From CAZMVU01 sp964569295 (GTDB taxonomy: Bacteria; Hydrogenedentota; Hydrogenedentia; Hydrogenedentales; JAGMZX01), in assembly GCA_964569295.1 (NCBI GenBank), contig CAZMVU010000131.1, positions 1-13,558 of the forward strand: a stretch of DNA of 13,558 nt, in the 5' to 3' direction. Positions 6,819 through 13,558 of this stretch are shown here, piece after piece (position 1 is the stretch's first letter; the number at the start of each line of letters is the position of its first letter). Below the pieces are notes generated by a model. That model saw only the letters and a list, made by a program, of their open reading frames with translations, was not told the DNA's origin and searched no databases. The position numbers and the translations under genes are program-made.

Positions 6819-7735
6819 CAGTATTCCACCCGTTCTGCACGCATGAGGCGCATACTGATTAGTGTGGCGAGAAACACCACGACGAAAAGCAACACCGCCA
6901 CAGCCGCGCCGTAACCCACGTTGTACTCACTGAAGACCTTCTGATACAGCAGCGTTGTGAGCACGTGGGAGTCCTTGGTGGGGCGTTGGTTTTCCAACAC
7001 CCAGATCGGGTCGAAGAACTTCATGCTCGTTATGATGAGAAACACCACGGCCACCGTGAGTACATCGCGGATGAGCGGCAGCGTGATGAGCCGGAACTGC
7101 GCCCACGGTCCCGCACCCTCGAGCCGGGCCACCTCGTAATACACCTGCGGAATGCTCTGCATGGCAGCGAGAAACAGCACCATATAAAAGCCGGTATACA
7201 TCCACACCATCATGGGGACAATGGCGTAGATGAGATAGCGCGAAGCGGTAAATGCCACGGGCAGCTCCCAGTTCGGCCAGCCGAGCCCCGCGGCGTGGCA
7301 GCCGCTCTGGAAAACGCGCAGCAGCGCGTTCAACACACCGAACTGCCCCGCGCTGTAGAGCAGCATCCAAACCAGCGCCACAGCCACCGCTGCCATGACA
7401 TTCGGGAAGAAGAACGCCACGCGGAACACCGCGGCGCCATGCACCCGCCGGTGCAACATGCTCGCGAAAAACAGCGAACACACGAGAATCAGCGCGCCGG
7501 CACCAAACATCAAGGTGGCGTTGTTCGTGACCGCGGCAAGGAAAATATCGCTTTCGGTGACGATGCGCCGGAAATTCTCGAAGCCCACCCACTCGGCCTC
7601 CGTGAGCCCATCCCACCGCTGCAGGCTGTAAAGCAGCGCACGCACGCCGGGAACCGCCACGAACCCCGTGAACAGCAAGAACGCCGGCGCCAGGAACGAC
7701 ACGATAAACAGGAATCGTTGTGGCCGGCCGATCAT
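6818..7735 (-). CDS. CUT1-type ABC sugar permease (MalF/UgpA family)
   Basis: A 305-aa inner-membrane permease, the first of the pair. Six helices are visible at about 9-29, 70-92, 104-127, 163-192, 223-242 and 276-297. The cytoplasmic EAA loop is EVARLEGAGPWAQFRLITLP at 201-220, followed by the helix LTVAVVFLIITSMKFFDPIWVL, characteristic of this family. The length is normal and no insertion is present, unlike its partner. The ATG at 7735 overlaps the binding-protein stop by four bases (ATGA), with GAGGAA just before it inside that gene, and its own stop overlaps the next ATG. The three genes therefore form a translationally coupled unit. No ATPase gene follows; a shared MsmX/UgpC-like ATPase elsewhere is needed (inference). 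Sugar or glycoside uptake is expected from the family, and the substrate cannot be read. Confidence 0.93.
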   Translation of the reverse strand: MIGRPQRFLFIVSFLAPAFLLFTGFVAVPGVRALLYSLQRWDGLTEAEWVGFENFRRIVTESDIFLAAVTNNATLMFGAGALILVCSLFFASMLHRRVHGAAVFRVAFFFPNVMAAVAVALVWMLLYSAGQFGVLNALLRVFQSGCHAAGLGWPNWELPVAFTASRYLIYAIVPMMVWMYTGFYMVLFLAAMQSIPQVYYEVARLEGAGPWAQFRLITLPLIRDVLTVAVVFLIITSMKFFDPIWVLENQRPTKDSHVLTTLLYQKVFSEYNVGYGAAVAVLLFVVVFLATLISMRLMRAERVEY

Positions 7736-9084
7736 GATTCCTCCCCGAACTGCGCCGGATCATACGGTTCGACCGGCGGCACGATAACCCGCGGATCCGC
7801 GATGGCCTCGTGCACACCCGCCTCGAGGGCACGGCAAAATACTTCCGGCGTCTCCGCGCCCGATAGCAGGCGGCCCATATGCGGCGCGAGAACCTGTGTC
7901 TGCCAGTCCAGGAGCAGCCAGTCCACGCGCACACCGAAGAAACCGTCCGCCCCGCGAATCACGTCAATGGCGGAGCGCAGCGGCGTGTCGACGGCCTCGG
8001 GCGGCGTGCCGTTTTTCAATGGCGAGATAATCCCTGTACGGCGGGACATCTCCGGCGCCTGCGCAGGAGACACCAAATGCCGCGCAAAGGCCTTCGCCTC
8101 GGCCGGGTAGCGCGCCTCGGCCGGCACGAACATGAACTCGCTGCCCATGCCAAAATGAACCTCCCGGTTGCCCTTCCCGCCCGGCACCGCCGGCACCGGG
8201 AAACAGCGCATCTCGAACTCGGGCGGCAGGCTCTGCTTCATCTCGTTGTACAGCCAGAGTCCGCAGAAAATGAGTCCCGCGTTGCCGTTTACCCACTCGA
8301 GCTGGCTCTCCGTGTGGTTCATGGCCATGGCGCCCTTCTGAAAACGGGCCACGGCCAGCCCCTGCCACAACCGCGCTGCCTGCACCACCTCCGGGTGGGT
8401 CCATGCGCCCGGTTCGAGGGCATTGATCCGGTTGATGGCCGCCGTACCGCCGATGCGGTAGATAAGCGAGAAGAAAGTCCACACCCCGTAGATGGGGTAC
8501 TTGCCCTGAAACGCGACCGGCGCTACGCCAGCGGCCTGCATTTGTTCGCAAAGTGCCCGCAATTCATCCCAATCCCGTGGGACTTTCCAACCATGGCGCC
8601 GGAAAAGTGCCGCATTGTACCAGCAGACCCACAGGTTGAAGGCAGTCGGCACACCAAAAACCTCGCCGCCGCTCTTGTACAAATCAAGCATGCCGGGGAT
8701 AAACAAGTCGCCCCACGGTTCGTTTCCACCCGGCGCCGGCACGGCCAGGGCGTCGTTGAAAGTGAGGAGTTCGCCCGCCGCCACGAGCCGCCAGATGGGC
8801 AGGTAGGTCACGGTGACCAGGTCCGGCGGGTCGCCGCGCAGCAGCCGTGGCTTCACTTTCTCCACCACCCGCGGATCGCCCCAGAGGCCGATGTGTACGC
8901 CGTCTTGGCTTTGGTTGTAGGCCACTGCGGTGTCTTCGTGCCAATCGATGCCATAGCCGCCCTCGAACACCGCCACCTCGACCTGCTTGACCGTGGTTGC
9001 CGCAGAAGGAATTGGACGCACGGCATCGCACCCACAAAGCAGCACTACCGCACACACGCCCATATGAATCACGCGCACCCGCAT
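7732..9084 (-). CDS. Extracellular solute-binding lipoprotein, family 1 (CUT1 ABC transporter)
   Basis: A 450-aa binding protein. The N-terminus MRVRVIHMGVCAVVLLCGCD has basic residues, a hydrophobic core and a lipobox LCGC, predicting lipid-modified C19 and membrane anchoring. The mature part shows family-1 hallmarks: GDPPDLVTVTYLPIWRLVAAG at 84-104, YKSGGEVFGVPTAFNLWVCWYN at 136-157 (the usual 'G..YGVP......ly YN' segment), and a late EAKAFARHLVSPAQAPEMSR stretch. Trp and Tyr are abundant, as in sugar pockets. The ATG at 9084 lies only 7 bases after a near-consensus -10 box, so this start would be used leaderless; an internal ATG at codon 8 is the alternative but would lose the basic N-terminus. 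It is the first gene of the transporter unit and lies 58 bases after the hydrolase stop. Confidence 0.92.
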   Translation of the reverse strand: MRVRVIHMGVCAVVLLCGCDAVRPIPSAATTVKQVEVAVFEGGYGIDWHEDTAVAYNQSQDGVHIGLWGDPRVVEKVKPRLLRGDPPDLVTVTYLPIWRLVAAGELLTFNDALAVPAPGGNEPWGDLFIPGMLDLYKSGGEVFGVPTAFNLWVCWYNAALFRRHGWKVPRDWDELRALCEQMQAAGVAPVAFQGKYPIYGVWTFFSLIYRIGGTAAINRINALEPGAWTHPEVVQAARLWQGLAVARFQKGAMAMNHTESQLEWVNGNAGLIFCGLWLYNEMKQSLPPEFEMRCFPVPAVPGGKGNREVHFGMGSEFMFVPAEARYPAEAKAFARHLVSPAQAPEMSRRTGIISPLKNGTPPEAVDTPLRSAIDVIRGADGFFGVRVDWLLLDWQTQVLAPHMGRLLSGAETPEVFCRALEAGVHEAIADPRVIVPPVEPYDPAQFGEES

Positions 9085-9091
9085 GACCCGG

Positions 9092-9120
9092 ATTGTAGCC
9101 GCGCGGATTCCGCGTGTCCA
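9092..9120 (-). promoter_or_regulatory. Near-consensus promoter of the solute-binding protein, with palindromic spacer
   Basis: On the minus strand TGGACA (9120-9115) and TACAAT (9097-9092) are 17 bases apart, each 5 of 6 to the sigma70 consensus. The spacer contains CGCGGA-A-TCCGCG on the minus strand (9102-9114), a perfect 6-base inverted repeat suited to a repressor. Transcription would begin about at the A of the ATG at 9084, giving a leaderless message. Confidence 0.6.
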
Positions 9121-9142
9121 GCACCTGACCCAGCCCCCAGGC

Positions 9143-10810
9143 TTACGACTCGGGGGAACGCTCGCCCTCCCGGGGGACGGGCAGAATCAGGGCGCTGGGG
9201 TAGTCCTTGCCGAAATGAACCTGGTTATGGGCCACGCGGGTCTCGCCCTCTTCCTCGAGGAAATCGGCGCCGGTATTCGGGTTCACGGCGAAGCGGGGCG
9301 CATTGCTGCTCGATATGTGCAGCCCGATGCGATGGCCGGGCGCAAAGACAATACTCGTACTCCACAGGTCGATCTCGACAGGCACGATGTCGCCGGGGGT
9401 ATACGGCGCCACCTGGTCGAGTGCATCACGCAATTTGAGCCGGCGGATGCCGTCGAGGATGTTGATCTCGCGTCCGTCCGGCTCGGGGTATATATCCACC
9501 AGCTTGGCCGTAAAATCCGTGTCCGGTGCGTCCGTAGACACATAGAGGCGCACGGTCACGCGGCCCGTCACCTCGAGCGGTTTTTTCAGCGGGGCGGTGG
9601 CGAATTTCAACAAGTCATCGCGCGATTCGCTATATTCGCGCTGGTCGAAAGGGCCGGTGCGCACATTGTAAAACAGGTTCGCCCCGCCGTATGTGGGGTA
9701 GGGATTCTCTGGGTCGAAGGCGTACCCGGCCGATTCATGGTTCTGCGCTTTCTCCCGCGCGAGACCACCCCCGGGCTGGAGATAAAACGGCGCAGGGGTG
9801 GTCTTGAAAGGCGGCCACGATTGTGCGGTGCGCCATTCATTGCCCGGCGCATCCTTGGGCGTGTCCGCCCCGAGCACAAAGTACTGCACCTTGGGCACGC
9901 CCTCGAGGGCGTCGCACATGCCGCGCAGGTGACAGTCGAACAGGGCCCGGCGCAACCTGGTCGAACTCGGGCTGCCGTCATCACGCCAGGTATAGTCGGG
10001 CGTGGGCACGCGGTTGTGCGTTCCGGCGCCCATAATAAGGTAGTTTTCGCCACGCGCGCCGGGGCCTCCTTGCTTCTCCCGCGCCACAAAAGCATCGAGG
10101 ATGCCCTGCTGAAAGATGTCGTACCAACTTCCGTAGAAGAAGGCCGGCGCCGTGATCTTTTCGGTCTGGGCCAGGGTGTTGTAGTGCTTCCAGAACTCGC
10201 CATACACGGGCCTTGCCTTATACGTCGGCAGAATCTCCGGCTGGAACACGCCGGTGAGCCAGGCAAAGACCATGTTCTCGCGCAACACGCCGCCATGGTA
10301 GAGGGCATGATGGTAGAAGCTCGCCGGTGCCTTGCCGATGTACTGTACATCCACATCATCGGTGGAAGGCGCCAGCAGCATGCCCGTCATGCCAAGGCCC
10401 GAGGCGCCCCATGAGCCCACCTTACCGTTGCACCAGGACTGCTCGTGCAGCCAATCGACGGTGTCGGCCCCATCGTGCATATGATCACGCCAGCCATCGG
10501 CGAAGAAAATGTCCGTGTCGCCTTCGCTCGTGCCCATGCCGCGCACATCCTGTACGACCACCGCATAATTGCTGCGTGCCCAGCTGTCTTCTACAAGGCC
10601 GCGCACCGGAAAAAGGCGCCCATAAACACTGCGCACCAGGATAGCCGGCCATGGGCCGTCGCCGGTATCCGGCAGATAAACATCGGTGGCAAGCTCGGTG
10701 CCGTCGGTCATGGGCACGCGGTAATGTTCCGTGGGCGGCGCCGCAAAGGCGGCCGCTACGCCAAGCAACAAAAGACCAACACTCAAAAAACACAAACGCC
10801 TTGCAGACAT
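9143..10810 (-). CDS. Exported CocE/NonD-type hydrolase (peptidase S15 family)
   Basis: A 555-aa alpha/beta hydrolase from the ATG at 10810, preferred over the upstream ATG at 10861 because GGAGGAA (10824-10818) lies 7 bases before it and the protein then opens with a clean Sec signal MSARRLCFLSVGLLLLGVAAAFA, cut before APP. The N-terminal domain shows RVPMTDGTELATDVYLP and VVQDVRGMGTSEG, typical of S15 enzymes. The likely triad is S137 in GSWGASGLG, D231 in GSWYDIF and H265 in GAGTHNR. The C-terminal jelly-roll includes EVTGRVTVRLYVSTDAPDTD and IDLWSTSIVFAPGHRIGLHI. The family covers X-Pro dipeptidyl peptidases, cocaine esterase and acyl-transferring hydrolases; the substrate cannot be told apart here. 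The last residues, PREGERSPES, follow a normal end at LILPV and are encoded by a copy of the GC-rich intergenic repeat. Confidence 0.9.
   Translation of the reverse strand: MSARRLCFLSVGLLLLGVAAAFAAPPTEHYRVPMTDGTELATDVYLPDTGDGPWPAILVRSVYGRLFPVRGLVEDSWARSNYAVVVQDVRGMGTSEGDTDIFFADGWRDHMHDGADTVDWLHEQSWCNGKVGSWGASGLGMTGMLLAPSTDDVDVQYIGKAPASFYHHALYHGGVLRENMVFAWLTGVFQPEILPTYKARPVYGEFWKHYNTLAQTEKITAPAFFYGSWYDIFQQGILDAFVAREKQGGPGARGENYLIMGAGTHNRVPTPDYTWRDDGSPSSTRLRRALFDCHLRGMCDALEGVPKVQYFVLGADTPKDAPGNEWRTAQSWPPFKTTPAPFYLQPGGGLAREKAQNHESAGYAFDPENPYPTYGGANLFYNVRTGPFDQREYSESRDDLLKFATAPLKKPLEVTGRVTVRLYVSTDAPDTDFTAKLVDIYPEPDGREINILDGIRRLKLRDALDQVAPYTPGDIVPVEIDLWSTSIVFAPGHRIGLHISSSNAPRFAVNPNTGADFLEEEGETRVAHNQVHFGKDYPSALILPVPREGERSPES
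9148..9180. repeat. Diverged copy of the 18-bp repeat inside the hydrolase 3' end
   Basis: On the minus strand, reading from 9178, GTCCCCCGGGAGGGCGAGCG is followed by TTCCCCCGAG. This matches the junction of two units in the array at 661-696 with only a few differences. It supplies the last codons, PREGERSPE, and the repeat in frame gives the same PREGER peptide. Confidence 0.7.
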
Positions 10811-10817
10811 AGTCACG

Positions 10818-10824
10818 TTCCTCC
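10818..10824 (-). promoter_or_regulatory. Ribosome binding site that fixes the hydrolase start
   Basis: GGAGGAA on the minus strand lies 7 bases before the ATG at 10810. The upstream in-frame ATG at 10861 has no such site and would bury the signal peptide behind 17 residues. Confidence 0.75.
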
Positions 10825-10872
10825 GGTAAAGTGGACCACGAAGCATCCGTATAGGTTGCACTTTTGGCGGCC

Positions 10873-10901
10873 TTGCCCGGCAACCGGTAGTGATGCATAC
10901 T
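10873..10901 (+). promoter_or_regulatory. Candidate promoter of the iron-sulfur protein gene
   Basis: TTGCCC (10873-10878) and CATACT (10896-10901) are 17 bases apart, about 4 of 6 matches each. The -35 box sits within an 11-base inverted repeat TTGCCCGGCAA (10873-10883). Transcription would start near 10908, about 30 bases before the GTG. Weak on its own. Confidence 0.35.
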
Positions 10902-10938
10902 TAGGGAGTGCCGGGAACCGGGGCAAAAGGAGGCCGTC

Positions 10939-12213
10939 GTGGGGCATGTAGTGAACAAGGACAAGGAACACCGGCTGCTGCAGCGGCGACTGGACGGCAT
11001 GGTGACAGGGGCGCCGGCATCCCCGGCTCTGATGCAGATTCTAAAACTACTCTTTTCAGCTGAGGAAGCGGCGTTGGCACGGCGGATTCCCGGGCGGCCG
11101 ACAGCCGTGCGGCGGCTGGCCCAAACCCTCGATATGCCGGCGGAAGCACTCGACGAAAAACTGACCGAGTTGGCGGCGCGCGGCGTTGTATTGGACTTTT
11201 ATCATCGCGGCCGCCGCTACGCCATGCTGCCGCCGGTGGTCGTCGGATTCTTCGAGTTCGTGTTCATGCGCGCCCGCGACGATCTGCCCATGGCGGAGCT
11301 GGCGGCATTGTTCGACGAATATATGTACAGCGACGGCGCTTTCGCCCATGCGGTGTTCCAAGGGCAGACGCAACTCGGGCGTTCGCTCGTGCGCGAAGAG
11401 GCCCTGCCCGATGATGACCACACCGAGGTGCTCGACTGGGAACGCGCCTCGAACCTGGTCGAAAACGCCTCGGCGATCGGTGTGTCCATGTGCGCGTGCC
11501 GGCACAAGGCCATGCACCTGGGCCACGCCTGCGACGCACCGATGGAAGTGTGCATGACGTTAAACGCCGCGGTGGACTCCATGGCGCGCAACGGCATCGC
11601 ACGTAAGGTGTCAAAGGCGGAGGGCATGCGTATCCTCGAGGAAAGCAAGGCGGCGGGCCTCGCGCAAACAGGCGATAATGTACAGCGCGGCGTGACCTAT
11701 ATCTGTAACTGTTGCGGGTGTTGCTGCGGCATGATGAACGCCATCACCAAGTTCGACATGCCCCACGCCGTGGTGTCCTCGAACTGGATAACGGAAGTCG
11801 ATGCGGCCGCCTGCAATGGTTGCGGCAAGTGCGCGGCCGCCTGCCCTGTCCATGCCATCGAAATGCAGTCCATCGAAGACGGCAAGCGGCGCAAGCGTGC
11901 GGTGGTGGATGCCGAGCGCTGCCTCGGGTGCGGCGTGTGCTATGGCGCGTGTAACACCGGCGGCATTCGCTTGCGGCCACGGGAACGGCGCGTGTTCACG
12001 CCGGAAAGCACCTATACCCGGGTGGTGAACATGGCTATCGAGCGGGGCAAACTTGCCGAACTCATTTTCGACGACCCCGATTCCCTCAGCTACCGCACGG
12101 TCGGGCGCGTGCTGCGCGTGCTTGAGCGTACCCCGCCGGCCAAGGCCGCCATGGCCGTGAAGCCCCTGCGTTCCACCTTCATCAACATGCTACTCAAAGG
12201 CGCCGGGGCGTGA
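10939..12213 (+). CDS. Double [4Fe-4S] ferredoxin-type protein with helix-turn-helix-like N-terminus
   Basis: A 424-aa soluble protein starting at GTG, supported by AAAGGAGG (10926-10933) five bases before. Residues 30-98 look like a small winged helix: an ALARRIPGRPTAVRRLAQTL helix pair, MPAEALDEKLTELAARGVV, then DFYHRGRRYAMLPP as a wing. Residues 175-205 carry CACRHK (C185, C187) with C198 and C205. A striking CNCCGCCCG cluster spans 256-264. Two ferredoxin motifs follow: C292-C295-C298-C302 (CNGCGKCAAACP) and C328-C331-C334-C338 (CLGCGVCYGAC), each fit for one [4Fe-4S] cluster. No membrane helix or signal is seen. Proteins with this layout occur in anaerobes, mostly unnamed; an electron carrier or redox-linked regulator are both possible. 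It stands alone, divergent from the hydrolase and convergent with the oxidoreductase. Confidence 0.88.
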   Translation: MGHVVNKDKEHRLLQRRLDGMVTGAPASPALMQILKLLFSAEEAALARRIPGRPTAVRRLAQTLDMPAEALDEKLTELAARGVVLDFYHRGRRYAMLPPVVVGFFEFVFMRARDDLPMAELAALFDEYMYSDGAFAHAVFQGQTQLGRSLVREEALPDDDHTEVLDWERASNLVENASAIGVSMCACRHKAMHLGHACDAPMEVCMTLNAAVDSMARNGIARKVSKAEGMRILEESKAAGLAQTGDNVQRGVTYICNCCGCCCGMMNAITKFDMPHAVVSSNWITEVDAAACNGCGKCAAACPVHAIEMQSIEDGKRRKRAVVDAERCLGCGVCYGACNTGGIRLRPRERRVFTPESTYTRVVNMAIERGKLAELIFDDPDSLSYRTVGRVLRVLERTPPAKAAMAVKPLRSTFINMLLKGAGA

Positions 12214-12298
12214 CACACCCAGCCCTTTGGCCTGAGTTGATATGAGCAACCCGTTCAAATAGAAGAGCGAGGAACGCCCCTATAACCGCCCGCGCGCG

Positions 12299-13315
12299 CT
12301 ATGGGGTGAGCAGCACCTTGCCGAAATTCTTCCGGTCCTGGATGTAAGCATGGGCTTCCCCGGCCTGGTCGAAGGGGAAGGTGGCATCGACCACGGGTGC
12401 GAAGGCGCCCTCGGCGGTGAGCTGGAGAATATGGTCCATGTCCGCGCCGAGCTTGTCCATCACATCCCACAGGTGGCCCATGTTCGTACCGAAGACCCCT
12501 CGGTTCTTGTCGATGAGTGGAATCGGGTGGAACCACGGCATGGTAAGCAGCGTTTTGGCGATGGCGGCGATGCTGCGCCGCTTGCCCACGGCCGAACTCG
12601 ATACCCCGAACATGAACAGCCGTCCCAGCGGCGCGAGGCAGCGGTAACCTTTCTTGAATGATCGGCCGCCCACGGCATCGAGCACGATATCGACCCCCTG
12701 GCCCTGGGTGTAGCCCATGACTTCCTGCTCGAAGTCTTCCGTGTTGTAGTCGATGCAGTGGGCCACGCCCATCTCGGTGAGACGCGCGTGCTTGCCGGCG
12801 CTGGCCGTGCCGACCACATGCGCTCCGCGCCATTGGCAGATCTGCAGCGCCGCCAGCCCGACGCCGCCGCCGGCCGAGTGGACCAGCGCCGTCTCGCCTG
12901 CCTGAATGTTGCCGCAACGCACAAGCATGATCCAGGCCGTGCAGTAGTTGACCGGGATGGCCGCCGCCGCCTCGTAGGTCACCTGATCGGGCAACCGGCG
13001 CGCATAAACCGCCGGCACGACGACGGCGTCGCTGTAGCCGTTGAATTGCGTGAGCGACACCACGCGATCACCTTGGGAAAAGCCGGTCACGCCCGGCCCC
13101 ACGGCATCCACATCGCCCGAGACTTCATACCCCACCACGCAGGGTATCGGCGGCGCATCGGGATACTGGCCCATCCGCGCCATGATGTCCGCAAAGTTGA
13201 CCCCGCTCGCCTTCACGCGAATACGGATTTCACCCGCTCCCGGTTCCGGCGTCGGCGCCTCGCGCACCTCGAGCACCTCGGGACCACCCGCTTTCGTGAT
13301 CCATATCTGCCGCAT
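12299..13315 (-). CDS. Zinc-independent quinone oxidoreductase (MDR superfamily, VAT-1/Qor-like)
   Basis: A 338-aa cytosolic NADPH-dependent reductase. The GroES-like N-terminal domain (1-120) shows EIRIRVKASGVNFADIMARM and GYEVSGDVDAVGPGV; the nucleotide-binding half has the HSAGGGVGLAALQICQWRG motif at 146-164 and VDIVLDAVGG at 208-217. The Cys/His zinc ligands of alcohol dehydrogenases are absent, as expected for quinone reductases. The region KNRGVFGTNMGHLWD (about 266-280) resembles VAT-1-like members. AGAGGAG lies 7 to 8 bases before the ATG at 13315. The gene is monocistronic here and converges on the iron-sulfur gene across an 85-base gap without an obvious hairpin. The exact substrate, quinone or another enone, cannot be told. 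Confidence 0.92.
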   Translation of the reverse strand: MRQIWITKAGGPEVLEVREAPTPEPGAGEIRIRVKASGVNFADIMARMGQYPDAPPIPCVVGYEVSGDVDAVGPGVTGFSQGDRVVSLTQFNGYSDAVVVPAVYARRLPDQVTYEAAAAIPVNYCTAWIMLVRCGNIQAGETALVHSAGGGVGLAALQICQWRGAHVVGTASAGKHARLTEMGVAHCIDYNTEDFEQEVMGYTQGQGVDIVLDAVGGRSFKKGYRCLAPLGRLFMFGVSSSAVGKRRSIAAIAKTLLTMPWFHPIPLIDKNRGVFGTNMGHLWDVMDKLGADMDHILQLTAEGAFAPVVDATFPFDQAGEAHAYIQDRKNFGKVLLTP

Positions 13316-13341
13316 AATGCCGCTCCTCTCGTTGATCCTTC

Positions 13342-13371
13342 ATGATGCCCGGATGGGGGGAAGCTGTGCAA
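13342..13371 (-). promoter_or_regulatory. Candidate promoter of the quinone oxidoreductase
   Basis: Minus strand TTGCAC (13371-13366), an 18-base spacer, then CATCAT (13347-13342), 4 of 6 to consensus. The predicted start near 13335 leaves a leader of about 20 bases that holds the AGAGGAG ribosome site. The spacing is one base long, so support is modest. Confidence 0.3.
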
Positions 13372-13388
13372 GCGGGAATGAGCATGAG

Positions 13389-13404
13389 CCAATTGCGAAA
13401 TTGG
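13389..13404. repeat. Small hairpin with GCGA tetraloop upstream of the oxidoreductase
   Basis: CCAATT (13389-13394), loop GCGA, AATTGG (13399-13404): a perfect 6-base stem, with a GNRA-type loop if transcribed from the plus strand. It lies in the gene-free right end of the window. No T-tract follows, so it is not a clear terminator. Confidence 0.45.
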
Positions 13405-13558
13405 GAAGTCTTGAGGAACAGGGGAGTTGCGGCGGCGGGTGATTGGCCTTCACCCCAGGAAAGTCTTGGTATCGCCGCATTCCAGGTGCGTTCTATCTTT
13501 TTCCGGGCATTTTCACCCCAAGCCCCGCCTCGGGCATAAGAAATCTTCCTCGCAATGA

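Noticed and set aside
7879..10414. Two long plus-strand frames opposite the binding protein and hydrolase
   Set aside because: Translations are low in recognisable motifs and rich in His and Arg; the minus strand has a lipobox, signal peptide and catalytic triad in frame.
12242..12262. Six-codon frame MSNPFK between the convergent genes
   Set aside because: Too short, no ribosome binding site.
13342..13539. 65-aa plus-strand frame at the right edge
   Set aside because: No ribosome site, no motif, and it overlaps the likely promoter and leader of the minus-strand oxidoreductase.

Overview
The window looks like chromosomal DNA from a GC-rich, Gram-negative-type bacterium. It has a lipoprotein-type solute-binding protein, an exported hydrolase with a Sec signal, and a 2x[4Fe-4S] protein of a kind common in anaerobes or facultative anaerobes. 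The exact phylum cannot be read from the sequence. The mix of a FadN-type fusion, an EF-hand grafted onto a transporter and GC-rich dispersed repeats would fit a PVC or Hydrogenedentota-like lineage, but this is a low-confidence guess. No stable RNA gene, CRISPR array or complete mobile element was seen.

Layout. (1) 1-887: a decayed group II intron reverse transcriptase fragment on the minus strand, then a 413-base gene-free stretch carrying an array of 18-bp GC-rich tandem repeats. (2) 888-1736, minus: a two-helix membrane protein of unknown function. (3) 1737-1991: a divergent control region with a sigma70-like promoter followed by a 7-2-7 palindrome, a likely repressor operator. (4) 1992-5582, plus: a two-gene beta-oxidation operon, a FadN-type 3-hydroxyacyl-CoA dehydrogenase/enoyl-CoA hydratase fusion and a thiolase, closed by a hairpin at 5613-5644. 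(5) 10810 down to 5694, minus: an exported S15/CocE-type hydrolase, then a lipoprotein solute-binding protein and two translationally coupled permeases of a CUT1-type sugar ABC transporter with no ATPase gene in the window. (6) 10939-12213, plus: a protein with a helix-turn-helix-like N-terminus and two ferredoxin-type [4Fe-4S] motifs plus extra cysteine clusters. (7) 13315 down to 12299, minus: a zinc-independent quinone oxidoreductase of the MDR superfamily.

How the parts work together. FadN and thiolase would carry fatty acyl-CoA from the enoyl stage to acetyl-CoA, and the palindrome just downstream of their promoter suggests repression relieved by an acyl-CoA-type ligand (inference). The ABC genes form one tightly packed unit with ATGA and TGATG overlaps, and would need a shared ATPase encoded elsewhere.

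The most unusual observation is that the second permease (374 aa, usual about 280) carries an insert of about 76 residues in its first periplasmic loop, with a canonical single EF-hand calcium loop, DTDGNGRLSIGE. Also worth a second look: a copy of the intergenic GC repeat forming the last codons of the S15-type hydrolase; a near-consensus promoter placed so that the lipoprotein mRNA would be leaderless; and the operator at the fad promoter with a partial match near the divergent gene.
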